Origin: Thereva unica
Lineage: Eukaryota; Arthropoda; Insecta; Diptera; Therevidae
DNA: 64,000 bases
Direction: 5' to 3'
Assembly: GCA_949987705.1 (NCBI GenBank)
Contig: CATLJY010000254.1
Span: 78,861 to 142,860, forward strand
The position numbers were made by a program, and so were the translations under genes. Each line of letters opens with the position of its first letter. Position 1 is the stretch's first letter. Below the pieces are notes generated by a model. It was not told the DNA's origin and made no database searches. It saw nothing but the letters and a program-made list of their open reading frames with translations. This document shows positions 42,591 through 53,200 of the stretch, one piece after another.

Positions 42591-42989
42591 ACCACATCCG
42601 TACGCACATACACACACACACACACATACTTCCTCCCAATTTTTTGCTTAAAATGCTCCTGGGACCTTGAAAGACGAAAATACGTTGAAATTTTCGATTT
42701 CGATTTTCGGACCGATTACAATAACTTCCTATACTGGGAAGTTAAAAATGTTTATCTATTGTTTTGGACGTGTTCCAAAAATGCATTGGAAAGAAATACA
42801 TGGGAAAATGATGAGCCTGAAGTTCCGAACGTTCGATCGAACGATTTTAGAAAAAAAAATTAAATTTTGAAACTGACTATCGGGCCTTAAAAAACAAGTA
42901 AATTATTGTTTTTTGATACCAGACAGACAGTGGGGGTCTCGAAAAATATCATACCTAAATTATTAACTCCGAATTATAAACCTACCCGT
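42591..42989. other. CA microsatellite and non-coding junction to satellite
   Basis: (AC)n at 42606-42624, then TTCGATTTCGATTTTCGGACC and a short CTTCCTATACTGGGAAG palindrome at 42726-42742. There is no coding signal. It forms the junction between the 146-bp repeat and the 152-bp satellite. Confidence 0.5.
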
Positions 42990-44400
42990 AACTCACCCCC
43001 TAAAAATGATTATTTTTGAAAAAAATATTTAGAGGCTTTGGACCCCGCTGAAATTTTTACCACGCGTTAAGAGGGATGTTAGTAGATTCCTGAAGAAATC
43101 TCAAGTCCAAAACATCGTCGGTCGCCACCCTTATGCCATCCTGAAGCCACCCTGAAGCCACCCCTAGAGGTGATTATTTTAAAAACTATAGTTAGAGGCT
43201 TTAGACCCCGCTGAAATTTTTACCACGCGTTAAGAGGGATGTTAATAGATTCCAGAAAAAATCCCAAGTCTATATCATCGTCGGAAGCCACCCTTATGCC
43301 ACCCTGAAGCCACCCCTAGGGGTGATTATTTTAAAAACTATGGTTAGAGGCTTTAGACCCCGCTGAAATTTTTACCACGCGTTAAGAGGGATGTTAGTAG
43401 ATTCCTGAAGAAATCTCAAGTCCATAACATCGTCGGTCGCCACCCTTATGCCACCCTGAAGCCACCCCTAGAGGTGATTATTTTAAAAACTATAGTTAGA
43501 GGCTTTAGACCCCGCTGAAATTTTTACCACTCGTTAAGAGGGATGTTAGTAGATTCCTGAAGAAATCTCAAGTCCATAACATCGTCGGTCGCCACCCTTA
43601 TGCCACCCTGAAGCCACCCCTAGAGGTGATTATTTTAAAAACTATAGTTAGAGGCTTTAGACCCCGCTGAAATTTTTACCACGCGTTAAGAGGGATGTTA
43701 GTAGATTCCTGAAGAAATCTCAAGTCCATAACTTCGTCGGTCGCCACCCTTATGCCACCCTGAAGCCACCCCTAGAGGTGATTATTTTAAAAACTATAGT
43801 TAGAGGCTTTAGACCCCGCTGAAATTTTTACCACGCGTTAAGAGGGATGTTAGTAGACTCCTGAAGAAATCTCAAGTCCATAACATCGTCGGTCGCCACC
43901 CTTATGCCACCCTGAAGCCACCCCTAGAGGTGATTATTTTAAAAACTATAGTTAGAGGCTTTAGACCCCGCTGAAATTTTTACCACGCGTTAAGAGGGAT
44001 GTTAGTAGATTCCTGAAGAAATCTCAAGTCCATAACATCGTCGGTCGCCACCCTTATTCCACCCTGAAGCCACCTCTAGAGGTGATTATTTTAAAAACTA
44101 TAGTTAGAGGCTTTAGACCCCGCTGAAATTTTTACCACGCGTTAAGAGGGATGTTAGTAGATTCCTGAAGAAATCTCAAGTCCATAACATCGTCGGTCGC
44201 CACCCTTATTCCACCCTGAAGCCACCCCTAGAGGTGATTATTTTAAAAACTATAGTTAGAGGCTTTAGACCCCGCTGAAATTTTGTACACTAAGTAAGGG
44301 TGGTATTAGAAACTACCACAAAAAATTTCAAGTTCATAACATTCCCAGGCGAAATGATTATTTTGGAAAGAATAGTCAGAGGCCTGTGAACTTGTTATAA
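42990..44400 (+). repeat. 152-bp satellite, left array (about 9 units)
   Basis: TGATTATTTTAAAAAC starts units at 43171, 43323, 43475, 43627 and 43779 and so on, every 152 bases. Each unit has three CCACCC sub-motifs about 11 bases apart (CCACCCTTATG, CCACCCTGAAG, CCACCCCTAG). The first unit has an extra CCACCCTGAAG. The last unit (44285-44400) is strongly diverged. The array is the reverse complement of the large array at 49860-64000. Confidence 0.95.
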
Positions 44401-44499
44401 ATTTGATTCTCAGTGCCCTACAAACGCCCTACAAAAATTTAAAATGTTCTAAAAGAAATATGTTACAAATTACGTGCTTAAATAATTAATAAAAATCTT

Positions 44500-44960
44500 T
44501 GCCACCCAAAGATTTGTATTTGGCGATCTCCACTAACACCAAATTGCGGCTGTTCACCTCCAACACGTTAAGGCAGTTCTTTTGTACGGTTGCAAAGCAA
44601 CGAAAGTCTGGGTGGCATCACAGGGCGCCTACAAGTCTTCATCAACAGATTCCTGCTTCGTATCCTAAAAATCCGCTGGCGAGATAGAATTTTAATAGAC
44701 GGATAGACAACCAAATCAGGCGAAGGAAATGGAATTGGCCACACTTTGCAACGCGAAAACAAAAATCTAGCCAAACAGGCCCTTGACTGGAATACGCAAG
44801 GATCCCGTCGAGTAGAAAGACCTAGAGCAAGGTGGAGGAGAACCCTACTAGAAGAAGCCGCAGCAGCTGGGAGATCCTGGTCGGAGCTGAGAGCTGTCGC
44901 GCAAAACAGAGTCCGCTCGGGATTAAAGGAGCTCTTAAAGAAGAGAAAGAAGAAAGAAGA
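44500..44960 (+). pseudogene. LINE (non-LTR retrotransposon) C-terminal fragment
   Basis: Codons in several frames give TKLRLFTSNTL, VLLYGC, LQVFINRFLLRILKI and then an open piece from 44746 with LAKQALDWNTQGSRR, RPRARWRRTL and SWSELRAVAQNRVRSG. This is the conserved C-terminal tail after the RT domain in many arthropod LINE ORF2 proteins. The upstream RT and endonuclease parts are missing (5' truncation is normal for these elements). A short A-rich stretch follows. Confidence 0.75.
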
Positions 44961-45461
44961 ACCTAAAAAATCTAATAAATACATCACACAATTCTCATTT
45001 TCTTCTTAATTTTTTGTTGAGAGGAATACATAACATTAGAAATGTGTGTTGTGTTCTTATGATTTTACCAGCACTGATTTGGTTCTGAAAAGGACTATGG
45101 CTGTTTCTCGTTATTTTCCAGAGTGGCGATTCCATTGATGATTCTAAATTCCCTGACTTTTCCCTGACGTATCTAAAAAATTCCCTGACCTAACAAAACA
45201 ATTGTGATGAAACATAATATACTATAATATTAAATGTATATGTTCGAACAATTTATAATGGGTATTCAAAGAACGATATTTGAAAGCGAGATATTTAGAA
45301 ATTCAAATTGAAGGGTTCAATTGACAATTTTTGCCATATATACTTTTTTTTGGAAAAATTGGATTCGTCGCCGAATAACCTGTCCTTTACTCTTGTTGTT
45401 TTAATATAATATAAGAACGTCTCAAATACGCCCAAATGTATCTCTGATAAAATCTTTGAAG

Positions 45462-45929
45462 CTAAATTACTCGAAATTCAAATTTTTCGAGTTGAATCCT
45501 TTTAGGTTTAACCAATCTCTCCATCATGTCTTTTATTGCACCACTAATGGTAGAGTACAGGAAAGGGGCAAACGGTGCATCAGACTGAATTTCAGTCATG
45601 AATGGCTCAATTTCCTCAGCTAATGATTTAAAAAATGTAAGTTTAACTGGTAAAAGTGGATCCTTAACTGCGTTTAAAATAGTCTGGAAACTTTCATTCT
45701 TGGGCGACATTTGAAGATTCTTCTTCATTTCTTCAACGTACTTCAATATATGACGCATCATATTCAATGCACGGCTAGCGACATCACTATTGTTAAGCCA
45801 ACGCACGGAGAAGAATTTTTTAGGGAAGATATCCGAGCTAGTACATTCAGAATAAATTTGGCGCCTTGCCGGTACATTTTTAAAGATGTAGAGACTTCTG
45901 AAGAATGCGATGATGTTTGGCCCGTCCAT
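45462..45929 (-). pseudogene. hAT-related transposase fragment
   Basis: An open stretch of 155 codons with FFRSLYIFKNVPARRQIY, FPKKFFSVRWLNN, ASRALNMMRHILKYVEE and DPLLPVKLTFFKSLAEEIEP. I recognise this from animal hAT-like proteins (the region beginning around the RW motif). No zinc-finger BED start and no C-terminal dimerisation motif is visible nearby, so only a middle part survives. Confidence 0.6.
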
Positions 45930-46420
45930 AGATATTTCTAAGATTTTCTTTTAAGTCAACGATGAAGTACCCTCCGACAAAGCATTGATTAAATGCGAAG
46001 CTGTATTCCCTATTGAAATCGTATTGGATATTCTAATACATATCCGATTAATTTGATTCCGCTCATATCAATGATTCCGATCAGAATACATTGCTGATTG
46101 CGGAACTGCCTCCGCTCAATTTCTTAGCTCGATGTCGCTCTTTTACACATAAAACTGCCTTGGTAAAACCAGCGAGCAGTAATAACTCGTTGGTTGGTAC
46201 TCATTATATGTAGCTCTCTTTTCATGTGGGTATGACAAAGATAAAAATATATGTATTGGTAAATTCAAAAACTCTTCATTGCCGCATCCGTGCAAAATTA
46301 AGTTACAGACTTCAAATTTAAGTTTGAAGGTGAATTCTGCAGTGATGACTTTTTGAATTGACCTTAAATTCGTAGAACAAATGACCTACTGTTCCATAGA
46401 TGGCAGCATATAATATTTAC

Positions 46421-46510
46421 ATATCGACGATGAAGTACTAATACCTCGAAACCCACAATTTATTATAAATGTGGGTTACGAGGTATTAGTACCTACTTCA
46501 CCGTCGATAT
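46421..46510. repeat. 90-bp near-perfect hairpin
   Basis: ATATCGACGATGAAGTACTA at the left pairs with the inverted right end through about 40 bases with a handful of mismatches and bulges. The loop is near TTTATTATAAAT. It lies inside the hAT-like element. A transcript through it would form a small-RNA-precursor-like stem. Confidence 0.85.
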
Positions 46511-46650
46511 ATTGCCATATTGTATTATTTTCGCGTAAAACTTTAAATTTAATCCTGAGAACATTAATGATTTTTGAATTAATTTTACAATAAACGAAAT
46601 TCTCTGACTTTCACATTTTTTCCCTGACTTCCAGAATAATCGCCACCCTG

Positions 46651-47975
46651 TTTTCTAATGATTGTTTGTGTTTACAATTTTTTTGTTTCTATGAAATTTG
46701 TTAAAATTATTATTGTTAAATTATATATAGTCTGAAAAAATATTTTTTTTAATAGAGTGAGAAATAGGCTCAAAATATGTCCAGAAATACTACCTCTTAA
46801 AGTCCTATAGAAATCGGATTACCCGTTTTCGAGATTATAAAAATACAGAAAAGCAATCAATAAAAGTTCTTAAAAGCCCGAGCTGTGACCGTCAAAAAGT
46901 GGTGAACTTTTCTGAAAGGATGAAACCTGCAGGAATGATAGTATTTGCGAAAACTATCTGCATTTCGAAAATCGGAGTAGAAAATGTATATAAACATATT
47001 AGAGTGAAAACTTTCTTTATCAATACAATTGAAATCCCCAAAAAGCTCTATTTAAATAAAATATCCAGCGTCAGCTAAGTGCCAAATCGTGCCAAAAAGA
47101 AACGAATTGCCTACGGTGAGGATATATTTAGGTGAATATAGATATTGAGATTGAGCTTTCTGAGGTGTACAATTAGAATGATGAAAAAAGTTTTAACTCA
47201 CTTTAATTCAAGTTTTCGGTCTGATAGTGGGACCCAAAAGCCGCATGAAAGTGAAAAGGTAGCCGCAAATATGCCTTACCTTCGCAGGCACTTTTACAGA
47301 CTTCTAGGAAAAATAAAAACTGGTTATCACATTTCATAAAATTTAGGGAACGGAAAATTCATATCGCCAGTATGCATATTAGTTGAAGTCAAATTTATGG
47401 ACTCTTATAATTAAGTTGAAAAATTCTAGAAAAAATAATAGTTTTTCAATGCTTATATTATTAAATATACATTGAATATAAACCCACCCCCTCGAACACC
47501 CTTTTGTTAATTGTTTCTAGCTGAAGGACCGAGGTTTTGCAAAAATATCTTGCATTTTCGGATTCAGCAGATCTAAATCTATAGAAATCATCCGGAAGCG
47601 ACCCCTTTATGAATAACGAACCCCCCTCAACCGCGGAAACCGTACTCCGAGTCTGTCAAACTAAGCATAAAGTGCTCGTTAAGAATCGCTTTTGACAGAG
47701 AAAGAACGCACTATATCTATCTGCATCGTGCGCACCCATCGTTAAAGAATAGAAAGAGCATTAACTCGTTCAGAAAAATTGAAAACATAAACTGCGACGC
47801 AATTTTCTTACGACCCTTTTCCTTTATGAATGGAATTCTGAATTGATGACCTATTTAGGCGCATTTTTTGGATAAAAAAGTTTGAGGGCGCGAAGTCTGG
47901 ACAGGGCGAGAAATCCCCCGGACGGCACAAATCCCCCGGCCAGGCGCTGTCTGTTGCACATTTTTGTATTGTAAA
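46651..47975. other. no gene seen
   Basis: AT-rich sequence without a recognisable frame or repeat, apart from short A- and T-runs. Confidence 0.5.
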
Positions 47976-47977
47976 TA

Positions 47978-48454
47978 CCCAGTGGGAAAAAGGAGTGCTC
48001 CAAGAGCCATCTTGGAGCGCTCCAAAAGGAGCAGAGAGTGCTCCCGTTGCCATACCCGTTCTATATTCTTTTTAACATTGCATGTCATTGCGAGGGAGCA
48101 TTATAAAAAAGCTTTTTAAAAAAGAAATATTTATGGGCGCCTGTGGTTATGTGATCCGTTATCGAAAAGCTTTTATTTTTTTTATCTTTTGCAATTGCCT
48201 TTTTCTTTCCAAGCCCGAGAGTGGCTTTACCAAAGCAGTCCCCCAACTAAATTCTAACCACTTCTAAAAGCTGCTTGTCCTCCGTATCGAATGAGAGCCG
48301 GGCTATTGAGTATGTTATCGTCGCATTTTATGGACATGAAGATAATTGCCCGTTTTCTTTTTTTATATAAAATTTATGAAAACTCCAAGAAAGCTCCCTT
48401 GAGAGTGCTCCAAGTACACTCCCTTGTGCATCGCTCCCAATTTTTCCCACTGGG
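47978..48454. mobile_element. 477-bp MITE with CCCAGTGGGAAAAA tips and TA duplication
   Basis: CCCAGTGGGAAAAA at the left is mirrored exactly at the right end (48441-48454). TA stands outside both ends (47976-47977, 48455-48456). The GAGTGCTCC motif recurs on both sides inside. There is no ORF. Confidence 0.85.
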
Positions 48455-48456
48455 TA

Positions 48457-49424
48457 CATACAAAAAAAATTGTTTCATGGTTTTTTTCCCCCGTGAAAAC
48501 TTTTGCAAGTTGAAAGTGAAAATGATATTAGAGGAATTATGACCAACTTAGGGTTTTTGAAATTCAGCCCCAATTGGTAAAATGTAACCCACTTGATATC
48601 TGTTATGATCGGTTCTCCAGAAAAGAACTTTTGGCTACATGGCATTAGCGATTCATATAATATTTAATTCAATCTGAACTAGAGACACCGAGTATTCGGC
48701 CACGCCCTGGGCCGAAGCCCCGAATTCGCAAACATTTCGAGCATAGAAAAATTATCACTGTAGATGTGATCTTAAGACTACAATAATATTTCCGGTGTTA
48801 ACACAATTGCGCGCAATTCCATAAACGATTTGCAGCCACTCGATTTCGATTTTTTGTTTTTTATTGCTTTTCTCAAGAAATTTGTCCTCCGGTCCGGAGC
48901 CCCTTTTATAATATTGTTGTTTTTGTTGTTGCTTTTCCGATGAAATTTGGATTCCTTTCATATAATTTTTAGTGATATGTGCGTTTTTTATGATTTGGTA
49001 TTCGGCCATAATGTGGGTTAACCTACAAAGAAATTTTAGGGGTGGCGGTGACATTTAAAATACATGGAACAACATTTGCACTGGCATACACATCAGACGG
49101 CGCGGAGAAATTACTATGGGGACTTCTGCCGCAGGCCGCCGCCGTCACCGTCGCCTGGCAAGTCGTTTGTTCATTTATTCGGCCAAATATCGAACATTAA
49201 AAGAGTGGCCGAAAAGCAGCCAAATATTTCTGGCATCTTTATAAACCATACCAAATTGATAATAAATTATCTTAGAAAAATAATTTATCATCTACTAAGT
49301 AATTATAGTTCAAAAATTAGCTCATTACTAACAAAACAAAATTAATTCAACAATATTCTTAAAGACATAATTCTCAATTCTTCGTCGATACTAGGATGCT
49401 AGGGTGTTTATTATTTTTAGATAC
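48457..49424. other. no gene seen; scattered TATTCGGCC motifs
   Basis: TATTCGGCC occurs at 48691 and 49178 and its complement at 49001. GAGACACCGAGTATTCGGCC at 48682 looks like a transposon tip, but no partner end could be fixed. No coding signal. Confidence 0.4.
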
Positions 49425-49682
49425 ATATCGAGGGTTTCCTGCCAGAAGGGCGTATCAACCAAAACATGGATTTAGAGGATTCAATAAAAACATTTCAAAA
49501 ATCGGTGCATTTTTTTTTCATATTGCTTATCATCGAAAATAAATGTTTTTAGGCGTATGTTTTGGATACTTTTATTCACTTGGTGAGTTTTGTCAAAACA
49601 AACCGTAAAAAATTTAATAATGTTTATACGCCCAAAATCGCGATTTTGTGGATACGCCCTTCTGGCAGGAAACCCTCGATAT
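49425..49682. mobile_element. 258-bp MITE with perfect 32-bp terminal inverted repeats
   Basis: The arms 49425-49456 and 49651-49682 are exact inverse complements (starting ATATCGAGGGTTTCCTGCC). A further palindrome CAAAATCGCGATTTTG is at 49633-49648. The outermost ATAT may belong to the target site. There is no ORF. Perfect arms suggest it is young. Confidence 0.9.
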
Positions 49683-49854
49683 ATTATTTTACATAACATT
49701 GCATCACTTTTATTTAAATCTTTCCGCCAAATATTTCACGTCACATTACTTCATTCGAGTATTAGTTGATTACTGCTTTAGTTAAATTAATTTTTTATAT
49801 CTAGTTAGCAGGTGGTGGATCAGTGGCCACTTCCGGATTTGGAATTTTTTATGT

Positions 49855-50230
49855 TATTTCTTAACACCACCCTTACCAAGTACACAAAAACCCAGCGGGG
49901 CATAAACGTTTAACTATAGTTTCAAAAATAATATTTTCTTGGGGTTGAGTTAAGGAGTGCCTTGTAATGGGCTTGAGATTTTTGGTGTATTTTTTAACAC
50001 CACTCTTCTTAACGAAGAACCATATTGTGCAGCGGGGTCTTCTACCGCCTTTAACTATATTTCCAAAGCACCATTTGTTTTAGTTCCTAATACCACCCTT
50101 AAGAGGTGTGCGAAAATGCAGCGGGGTCTAAAGCCTCTAACTATTTGTTCCAAAATAATCATTTATAGGGGGTGGTTTTAGGGTGTCACACGGGGATGTT
50201 ATGAACTTGCAATTTTTTGTGGTAGTTCCT
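49855..50230 (-). repeat. diverged edge units of the satellite
   Basis: Two to three degenerate copies carrying GCAGCGGGGTCT and TTAACACCAC motifs. They are related to the 152-bp unit but far less alike than the units further right. The edge unit at 50160-50240 corresponds, in inverted orientation, to the diverged unit at 44285-44345 (both carry ACTACCACAAAAAATT-type sequence). Confidence 0.75.
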
Positions 50231-53200
50231 AATGCCACCGTTAATAAGTGTGCAAAAATGCAGCGGGGTCTAAAGCCTCTAACTATAGTTTTTAAAATAA
50301 TCACCTCTAGGGGTGGCTTCAGGGTAGCATATGGGTGGCGACCGACGATGTTATGGACTTGAGATTTCTTCAGGAATCTACTAACATCCCTCTTAACGAG
50401 TGGTAAAAATTTCAGCGGGGTCTAAAGCCTCTAACTATAGTTTTTAAAATAATCACCTCTAGGGGTGGCTTCAGGGTGGCATAAGGGTGGCGACCGACGA
50501 TGTTATGGACTTGAGATTTCTTCAGGAATCTACTAACATCCCTCTTAACGCGTGGTAAAAATTTCAGCGGGGTCTAAAGCCTCTAACTATAGTTTTTAAA
50601 ATAATCACCTCTAGGGGTGGCTTCAGGGTGGAATAAGGGTGGCGACCGACGATGTTATGGACTTGAGATTTCTTCAGGAATCTACTAACATCCCTCTTAA
50701 CGAGTGGTAAAAATTTCAGCGGGGTCTAAAGCCTCTAACTATAGTTTTTAAAATAATCACCTCTAGGGGTGGCTTCAGGGTGGAATAAGGGTGGCGACCG
50801 ACGATGTTATGGACTTGAGATTTCTTCAGGAACCTACTAACATCCCTCTTAACGCGTGGTAAAAATTTCAGCGGGGTCTAAAGCCTCTAACTATAGTTTT
50901 TAAAATAATCACCTCTAGGGGTGGCTTCAGGGTGGAATAAGGGTGGCGACCGACGATGTTATGGACTTGAGATTTCTTCAGGAATCTACTAACATCCCTC
51001 TTAACGCGTGGTAAAAATTTCAGCGGGGTCTAAAGCCTCTAACTATAGTTTTTAAAATAATCACCTCTAGGGGTGGCTTCAGGGTGGCATAAGGGTGGCG
51101 ACCGACGATGTTATGGACTTGAGATTTCTTCAGGAATCTACTAACATCCCTCTTAACGAGTGGTAAAAATTTCAGCGGGGTCTAAAGCCTCTAACTATAG
51201 TTTTTAAAATAATCACCTCTAGGGGTGGCTTCAGGGTGGAATAAGGGTGGCGACCGACGATGTTATGGACTTGAGATTTCTTCAGGAATCTACTAACATC
51301 CCTCTTAACGCGTGGTAAAAATTTCAGCGGGGTCTAAAGCCTCTAACTATAGTTTTTAAAATAATCACCTCTAGGGGTGGCTTCAGGGTGGAATAAGGGT
51401 GGCGACCGACGATGTTATGGACTTGAGATTTCTTCAGGAATCTACTAACATCCCTCTTAACGCGTGGTAAAAATTTCAGCGGGGTCTAAAGCCTCTAACT
51501 ATAGTTTTTAAAATAATCACCTCTAGGGGTGGCTTCAGGGTGGCATAAGGGTGGCGACCGACGATGTTATGGACTTGAGATTTCTTCAGGAATCTACTAA
51601 CATCCCTCTTAACGAGTGGTAAAAATTTCAGCGGGGTCTAAAGCCTCTAACTATAGTTTTTAAAATAATCACCTCTAGGGGTGGCTTCAGGGTGGAATAA
51701 GGGTGGCGACCGACGATGTTATGGACTTGAGATTTCTTCAGGAATCTACTAACATCCCTCTTAACGCGTGGTAAAAATTTCAGCGGGGTCTAAAGCCTCT
51801 AACTATAGTTTTTAAAATAATCACCTCTAGGGGTGACTTCAGGGTGGAATAAGGGTGGCGACCGACGATGTTATGGACTTGAGATTTCTTCAGGAATCTA
51901 CTAACATCCATCTTAACGAGTGGTAAAAATTTCAGCGGGGTCTAAAGCCTCTAACTATAGTTTTTAAAATAATCACCTCTAGGGGTGGCTTCAGGGTGGA
52001 ATAAGGGTGGCGACCGACGATGTTATGGACTTGAGATTTCTTCAGGAATCTACTAACATCCCTCTTAACGCGTGGTAAAAATTTCAGCGGGGTCTAAAGC
52101 CTCTAACTATAGTTTTTAAAATAATAACCTCTAGGGGTGGCTTCAGGGTGGAATAAGGGTGGCGACCGACGATGTTATGGACTTGAGATTTCTTCAGGAA
52201 TCTACTAACATCCCTCTTAACGCGTGGTAAAAATTTCAGCGGGGTCTAAAGCCTCTAACTATAGTTTTTAAAATAATCACCTCTAGGGGTGGCTTCAGGG
52301 TGGAATAAGGGTGGCGACCGACGATGTTATGGACTTGAGATTTCTTCAGGAATCTACTAACATCCCTCTTAACGAGTGGTAAAAATTTCAGCGGGGTCTA
52401 AAGCCTCTAACTATAGTTTTTAAAATAATCACCTCTAGGGGTGGCTTCAGGGTGGAATAAGGGTGGCGACCGACGATGTTATGGACTTGAGATTTCTTCA
52501 GGAATCTACTAACATCCCTCTTAACGCGTGGTAAAAATTTCAGCGGGGTCTAAAGCCTCTAACTATAGTTTTTAAAATAATCACCTCTAGGGGTGGCTTC
52601 AGGGTGGAATAAGGGTGGCGACCGACGATGTTATGGACTTGAGATTTCTTCAGGAATCTACTAACATCCCTCTTAACGCGTGGTAAAAATTTCAGCGGGG
52701 TCTAAAGCCTCTAACTATAGTTTTTAAAATAATCACCTCTAGGGGTGGCTTCAGGGTGGAATAAGGGTGGCGACCGACGATGTTATGGACTTGAGATTTC
52801 TTCAGGAATCTACTAACATCCCTCTTAACGAGTGGTAAAAATTTCAGCGGGGTCTAAAGCCTCTAACTATAGTTTTTAAAATAATCACCTCTAGGGGTGG
52901 CTTCAGGGTGGAATAAGGGTGGCGACCGACGATGTTATGGACTTGAGATTTCTTCAGGAATCTACTAACATCCCTCTTAACGCGTGGTAAAAATTTCAGC
53001 GGGGTCTAAAGCCTCTAACTATAGTTTTTAAAATAATCACCTCTAGGGGTGGCTTCAGGGTGGAATAAGGGTGGCGACCGACGATGTTATGGACTTGAGA
53101 TTTCTTCAGGAATCTACTAACATCCCTCTTAACGAGTGGTAAAAATTTCAGCGGGGTCTAAAGCCTCTAACTATAGTTTTTAAAATAATCACCTCTAGGG

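Larger units (their letters stand above)
45119..46650 (-). mobile_element. decayed hAT-like element with CAGRGTGGCGATT tips
   Basis: The left tip CAGAGTGGCGATT (45119) and the right tip, inverted, CAGGGTGGCGATT (to 46650) match except one base. Both are followed inward by TTCCCTGAC-type repeats. TTTTC lies outside both ends (45114-45118, 46651-46655), but the expected 8-bp hAT duplication is not clear. A minus-strand transposase-like frame and a strong hairpin lie inside. Confidence 0.65.

Noticed and set aside
45111..46658. Expected 8-bp hAT target duplication around 45119-46650
   Set aside because: Only TTTTC matches at both sides; the full 8 bases do not, so the duplication is not claimed.
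48682..49200. TATTCGGCC repeats as a possible hAT-type element
   Set aside because: No matching pair of tips or target duplication could be placed.
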